A stretch of DNA of 27,458 bases, from contig JBJXHC010000077.1 of assembly GCA_046160825.1 (NCBI GenBank), positions 1 through 27,458 on the forward strand. The letters run 5' to 3'. How positions within the stretch are numbered: position 1 is the stretch's first letter; each line of letters starts with the position of its first letter. Shown piece by piece: positions 24,071-27,458 of this stretch. A model generated the notes under the pieces. That model was given only the letters and a program-made list of their open reading frames with translations, did not search any database and was not told the DNA's origin. A program made the position numbers and the translations under genes. Source of the DNA: JBJXHC01 sp046160825. Its GTDB lineage: Bacteria > Bacteroidota > Ignavibacteria > UBA10030 > UBA6906.

Positions 24071-24120
24071 CCGAATCGGGGATCGGGTACCGGTTCGCAG
24101 TGGAGCAAAACGAAAGCTAA
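24010..24120 (+). pseudogene. kdpE: 3' end of a KdpE-type response regulator, fused to truncated kdpC
   Basis: Read in the frame ending with TAA at 24118-24120, this stretch gives YLGQLRKKLEEDPSS, then PQLFLTESGIGYRFA and a short tail. This is the closing part of the OmpR/PhoB-type winged-helix DNA-binding domain ('Y(V/L)(G/.)LRrKLE.DP..P..i.Te.G.GYRf'). In many genomes kdpD and kdpE follow kdpFABC, so KdpE is the likeliest parent, though another OmpR-family regulator would look alike over so few residues. Everything upstream in this frame is kdpC sequence in a different frame, so only ~36 codons survive. Confidence 0.75.
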
Positions 24121-25103
24121 TCTCTCGCCTGCCGTAGAATCTCATTCGTCAGGTTCAGTATGGGTTGAGTGCTGCGGTAGTTTTCTTCCAGCTTGATGAG
24201 CTTGCACCCTGCAAACGTTTCCGGAAAGTCCAGGATATTGCGCACCGTCGCACCGCGGAACGAATAAATCGACTGCGCATCATCTCCCACCACCATTACG
24301 TTCCGGTGCTTGCCCGCCAGCAGTTGCACAATCTCCGCCTGAATCTTGTTCGTATCCTGGTATTCATCCACCATGATGTACTTGTAACGCTCGCATAATG
24401 TATTGCGTGCCGCCTCATGGTCGCGCAAAAGCTTCCGCAAGAACACCAGCATGTCGTCATAGTCCATCAGGTTGTGCTGCATTTTGTACTGCTCATAGGC
24501 TTTGTGGAGATTCTGAATATCATTGAGAAGCTCCTGAAAATGAGGATGGTCCTGCTTTACCACTGCCTCTATTGTTTGGACCGTATTGACGGATCTGGAA
24601 AAGATATCAAGAAGCGTTTGCTTGCGCGGGAACCTCTTTTCCCTCGTATCGAATTTCATCCGTGTACGCAACAGGTTAACGACATCCTCAGCGTCTCCCT
24701 GATCGAGAATGGTGAATGATGCATCAAACCCCACCAGTGGCGCATACTGTCGCAGCACGATGTTGGCAAACGCATGGAATGTCCCCCCTGCAACATTTTC
24801 GCACCGGGAATCAAGCAACATGGTTGCCCGGCGCAGCATTTCTTGTGCCGCCCTGCGTGTGAATGTCAACAGCAGGATTGATTCCGGCTTGACGCCAAGT
24901 TCAACCAAGTACGCGACGCGATACGTAATGGTGCGGGTCTTGCCGGTTCCTGCACCGGCGATAATAAGATGCGGTCCATCCACGGATGTCGCCGCCTCGT
25001 ATTGGGCGGGATTCAATCGGTTCTTATAGTCGATTTGGAAACGTTGTGGTGACGACGGGGCGGAATCGGCAGAAGAGGATTTCTTAATCGTGTATTTTTT
25101 CAT
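24117..25103 (-). pseudogene. UvrD/PcrA-type superfamily 1 helicase, N-terminal half only
   Basis: A 328-codon frame. Helicase motifs in order: Q-motif region 'LNPAQYEAA' (30-38), motif I GAGTGKT (50-56), Ia 'LLLTFTRRAA', II DEYQDTN (246-252), III VGDDAQSIYSFRGA (273-286) and IV 'EENYRSTQPILNLTNEIL' (~306-323). It then stops. Family members run about 650-750 residues, so motifs V and VI and most of domain 2, needed for ATP hydrolysis and translocation, are absent. The stop TAG (24119-24117) lies exactly where the kdpE remnant ends on the other strand. This is a break in the gene, since no frame continues the helicase beyond it. It is preceded by a 21-base gap from the DUF72 gene, so it was probably the last gene of that unit. 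Confidence 0.85.
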
Positions 25104-25124
25104 AAAGGCACTTTGCTCGGCAGC

Positions 25125-26132
25125 CTAGAGCTTTTCAATCGGATACTTATCAAGCGTATCAAGGATCGCCTGAATCGTTTTGGGTGAATTCCCCTCGGCG
25201 CGGTTGTTTACATAGACATACAATGTGCGCCCTTCTGTAATGCACTTCCGGACAGCCTCGACAATTCCCATACGCAGCTCAGGGTTTTCTTCTTTGATGG
25301 CATCGTACGGTTGGAACATCTCCACCGCTTGTTCATACGTGCGCCCGGGCTTGAGCAGTGCGCGAGCCACCGAGAACTGTGCAGTGAGTACACCCGCAAG
25401 TTGAATTTGATTGATGATCGGCGGCATGCGGGTCCAATTGTTGAGCACATGGGCGACGCCATGTGATTCAAGCATCTTCAGATATTCGGTTGTGAGAAAC
25501 TCGCTGTTGCGCAACTCGACGGCATATTGATACTCTTTCGGCAGTCTTTGTAGAAAGTCATTCACCATCTCCACATACTTCTTAAATGAGACTCCCGAGT
25601 TCGGGTGGAACGTGGAGAACTCAAAAATGATCGCTCCACACTTGTGCTTCAATGCTTCAATTGGTTTGAGGAATGCGTCTTCGAACAATTCAACATTCAG
25701 GAAGTCCGGATTCTCGGTCCCGGCGTTCGGGCCGTAACGGGGAATATTCGGATAACGCTTTACTGTAATACGATCGGTTACTTTGAGAGAGAGCTTGAAA
25801 TCATCCGTTGTCTGGTCGTGGATGATGTGCATCTTCTCCAATTTCGGAAAATCATAAAGAGCGAAGTCGGCACATACGGTGGGAAACAGTTCAGAGAACT
25901 CACCGAGACATTCCTGCTCGAATGCCTTCTTGGATGGATACTCTTTGGTGTAGATCAACTCCCTCCATCCCGGATACTTCCAGGAAGAAGTCCCGAACCG
26001 AACTCCTTTACTTGCCCATCGGCGGAGGCGCTCCTTGTTTCTGGCGACATATTCAGAAATTGGAGCAGGCTTTCGATGTGGTGAGTCCTCGCCAAATAAC
26101 GGGAGGGTGGTATCCTTGTTCGCCCGCATCAT
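25125..26132 (-). CDS. DUF72 (YecE-like) domain protein
   Basis: A 335-residue protein from the ATG at 26132. That codon shares one base with the TGA of the upstream gene (TGATG), which favours it over an in-frame ATG at 26171 lying inside that gene. The DUF72 TIM-barrel family is recognised by 'VRFGTSSWKYPGWREL.Y' (~45-61), 'PTVCADFALYDFP', 'DFKLSLKVTDRIT', 'GAIIFEFSTFHP', 'YQYAVELRNSEFL', 'HVLNNWTRMP' and near the C-terminus 'TLYVYVNNRAEGNSPKT', all in the usual order. The biochemical role of the family is unsettled. It is transcribed with the Yip1-like protein upstream and the helicase downstream. Confidence 0.88.
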   Translation of the reverse strand: MMRANKDTTLPLFGEDSPHRKPAPISEYVARNKERLRRWASKGVRFGTSSWKYPGWRELIYTKEYPSKKAFEQECLGEFSELFPTVCADFALYDFPKLEKMHIIHDQTTDDFKLSLKVTDRITVKRYPNIPRYGPNAGTENPDFLNVELFEDAFLKPIEALKHKCGAIIFEFSTFHPNSGVSFKKYVEMVNDFLQRLPKEYQYAVELRNSEFLTTEYLKMLESHGVAHVLNNWTRMPPIINQIQLAGVLTAQFSVARALLKPGRTYEQAVEMFQPYDAIKEENPELRMGIVEAVRKCITEGRTLYVYVNNRAEGNSPKTIQAILDTLDKYPIEKL

Positions 26133-26887
26133 CAACTCATCAAAACCGGAGCAACTGTCACCATCGTCCACAATAGCCAGAGCGCCATGACCAACACAAA
26201 CACTTTCGGGAATTCACGCTCGAAGAACCATGAGAGTCCGGAACTGACGACCCATAATTGCCACAACATAAAGAGATTGATCGATGAAAGAATCGGAAAC
26301 AGAACGCTTTCCGTGTCATGCAGGAAAAAGATGCCCGGACTTGGTGAGGCAAAGACGGAGCCAGTCGCGACGACCAGAACGGTCGAGACAATCTGTTCGA
26401 GTATTCCGATGAGGAATGTGAGACCGATAATCTCCAACACTTTCTTGTACTCAACATTACGACCGAGCACCGACCGTCCAAGTTGCCATACCATAAAGCC
26501 GACAACAAAGAGTGTCATAAACGAGACGATGCCCGAGCTGAAAAGTTGTGTAATGAAGAACTGCGTGGTGCCTGGCGTGATGAACAGCATCAGGGATTCC
26601 GCCTGTTGCCGCGTGATGGTGCCATCGGTGATGTACTGCTCCATCACCGGTAGAAATTCCTTTTCGCTCAACTCCTTCAGACTCGCTGCCGGTCCGGGCT
26701 GACCAACGATGATCTGCACACACACCGTTGCTGTGAGGATATACAGCAGAACGGGAACCAGCCAGTGGATGCGGGATGGCGGCAGGTCGCGGATGGCCTC
26801 GAAGACACTCCCCGGCGCAACAAAGAGTCGGGAATACCTTTCCATCGTCGTAAGCTCTCGTGGATAAGCAGCTATTTCATCAGACAT
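26132..26887 (-). CDS. Yip1-like integral membrane protein
   Basis: A 251-residue protein from the ATG at 26887, chosen because AGGA lies just upstream; a longer frame from 26956 would run through the promoter area. The soluble N-terminus 'ERYSRLFVAPGSVFEAIRDLP' followed by a hydrophobic helix is the usual opening of bacterial Yip1-domain proteins ('r....l..P...f..i...p'). About five helices follow (near 41-62, 112-135, 148-172, 190-206 and 225-245). Bacterial Yip1 proteins have no firm function; some affect envelope or stress traits. The stop overlaps the DUF72 start by one base. The upstream region is shared with the divergent zinc-ribbon gene, and a partial copy of the operator-like repeat (26955-26966) lies within it. 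Confidence 0.78.
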   Translation of the reverse strand: MSDEIAAYPRELTTMERYSRLFVAPGSVFEAIRDLPPSRIHWLVPVLLYILTATVCVQIIVGQPGPAASLKELSEKEFLPVMEQYITDGTITRQQAESLMLFITPGTTQFFITQLFSSGIVSFMTLFVVGFMVWQLGRSVLGRNVEYKKVLEIIGLTFLIGILEQIVSTVLVVATGSVFASPSPGIFFLHDTESVLFPILSSINLFMLWQLWVVSSGLSWFFEREFPKVFVLVMALWLLWTMVTVAPVLMS

Positions 26888-26954
26888 AACATCCTGTTGG
26901 CATTGTGTGGTATGAGCAAGATACGAAAGGGGCCGCGGCTTTCCAAAGACAAGC

Positions 26955-26966
26955 ACGACATATTTG
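26955..26966. promoter_or_regulatory. Second, imperfect operator-like half palindrome
   Basis: ACGACATATTTG matches the first 12 bases of the perfect palindrome at 26986 (ACGACATATATG) at 11 positions. The two copies start 31 bp apart, close to three helical turns, as expected for cooperative binding of one regulator. It lies on the Yip1-like gene side of the divergent region. Confidence 0.4.
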
Positions 26967-26977
26967 TTTTACTGTGC

Positions 26978-27006
26978 TTGACAAAACGACATATATGTCG
27001 TATTAT
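26978..27006 (+). promoter_or_regulatory. Strong sigma-70-like promoter with a 16-bp palindromic operator in the spacer
   Basis: TTGACA (26978-26983), exactly 17 bases and TATTAT (27001-27006). The perfect palindrome ACGACATATATGTCGT occupies 26986-27001, filling the spacer and touching the -10 element. A dimeric repressor bound there would block RNA polymerase. The zinc-ribbon ATG lies 43 bases beyond the -10 element. Confidence 0.7.
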
Positions 27007-27049
27007 TAAGCCAAGGCATCGACCGACAAAATCAGAAAAGGGAGGAACC

Positions 27050-27292
27050 ATGACACGCATCGACCGACTTCAAACTATCTCGCACTCCATGTGCTGTGTG
27101 TGTGAACATCCGCTCAGCATCCAGGAGCTTGATGAATTCCAGGGTGTAACGGATTCAGCGTTGCATGGGGAGGTACATTGCAGAACCTGCATGGAGGAGT
27201 CTCTTGTGGTGTGCCGCGAATGTTCGGGACGGTACACAGCGGATGGCATATGCGACGAATGCGCCGCGAGGGAATACGCTCTCGCCGTGTAA
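27050..27292 (+). CDS. Small four-CxxC zinc-ribbon protein
   Basis: An 80-residue protein with a strong ribosome site (GGGAGGA, 4-5 bases before the ATG at 27050). An upstream in-frame start at 26765 would run through the promoter and the divergent gene, so it is rejected. Cysteine pairs: C15-x-x-C18 (with an extra C16), C44-x-x-C47, C55-x-x-C58 and C68-x-x-C71. This suggests two zinc sites, C15/C18 with C44/C47 and C55/C58 with C68/C71, each of ribbon or treble-clef type. There is no membrane segment or signal, so it is cytoplasmic. Small zinc ribbons can act as adaptors, nucleic-acid binders or metal stores; nothing here decides. It is monocistronic as far as visible, and its expression appears to be tightly controlled by the palindrome upstream. 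Confidence 0.8.
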   Translation: MTRIDRLQTISHSMCCVCEHPLSIQELDEFQGVTDSALHGEVHCRTCMEESLVVCRECSGRYTADGICDECAAREYALAV

Positions 27293-27300
27293 CCGGGACT

Positions 27301-27456
27301 TCACCTCTCCACAACAAATACCCGATAGTCTCTCGGCTCAAGGGCGAGTACAAGCTGTTCGCGTGTGTCTCTTGTGATCTCTGTTTGGTCGCCCGTGAAA
27401 TACTCTTTGAGAACGAGCGTCGAGCGACCCGGATCGTCTTCACCGAAAAAAACAAG
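27301..27456 (-). CDS. C-terminal end of an unidentified protein (cut by window edge)
   Basis: On the minus strand an open frame enters from the right edge and ends with TGA at 27303-27301. Its last 51 residues end 'QLVLALEPRDYRVFVVER'. This looks like the closing beta-strands of a C-terminal beta-sandwich, as found at the end of many alpha-amylase-family and other glycoside hydrolases ('v.LeP.dyrVf'). Too little is present to name it. It is convergent with the zinc-ribbon gene, whose stop is only 8 bases away, and no terminator hairpin separates them. Confidence 0.6.
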   Translation of the reverse strand, partial: LVFFGEDDPGRSTLVLKEYFTGDQTEITRDTREQLVLALEPRDYRVFVVER

Positions 27457-27458
27457 GT

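Noticed and set aside
26765..27049. N-terminal extension of the zinc-ribbon frame
   Set aside because: It would run through the TTGACA/TATTAT promoter, the palindrome and the divergent gene's start; the strong ribosome site places the start at 27050.

Overview
The window looks like a chromosomal stretch from a Bacteroidota/Chlorobi-group bacterium, most likely Ignavibacteria-like. Four proteins (one of them a 5'-truncated remnant) end in the ~85-residue 'NYPNPFNP' C-terminal domain that targets proteins to the type IX secretion system (T9SS) in that superphylum. Several start regions also fit the Bacteroidota promoter pattern TTTG-N19-21-TAnnTTTG. No rRNA, tRNA or CRISPR array was seen. Gene density is high, and no gap exceeds 300 bases.

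Layout. (1) 1-2290: the left edge holds the first 19 codons of an IS3-type transposase OrfA (minus strand). The element has cut off the 5' part of a T9SS cargo gene, and an intact paralogue follows. Each gene has its own hairpin terminator. (2) 2318-6083: a fungal Fcy1-like cytosine deaminase (minus), then a small lipoprotein and a large BNR/sortilin-repeat T9SS protein (plus), closed by a bidirectional terminator. (3) 6099-9699, all minus: an ECF-type sigma factor overlapping a membrane-anchored Ser/Thr kinase, then a secreted beta-barrel-like protein, a VOC protein and two small membrane proteins. (4) 9816-14880, minus: a third full-length T9SS protein, an S9 peptidase, and a homocysteine S-methyltransferase whose 3' end overlaps the peptidase start. 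(5) 14994-23473, plus: a tight six-gene operon encoding an unusual ABC importer of the peptide (Opp/Dpp) type. It comprises a 741-residue lipoprotein, a membrane-anchored family-5 solute-binding protein, an exported protein of unknown fold, two very divergent permeases and one protein carrying both ATPase domains. (6) 23639-25103: a scarred region with a kdpC lacking its 3' end, fused to the last ~36 codons of a kdpE-like response regulator and abutting a UvrD-type helicase gene that stops after motif IV. (7) 25125-27458: a DUF72 protein and a Yip1-like membrane protein (minus), then a tiny four-CxxC zinc-ribbon gene (plus) behind a strong promoter whose spacer is a 16-bp palindrome, and finally the C-terminal end of a minus-strand gene running off the window.

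The parts most worth follow-up are the divergent transporter operon, the kdp/helicase rearrangement and the operator-controlled zinc-ribbon gene. All functional calls come from reading motifs by eye; no database search was run.
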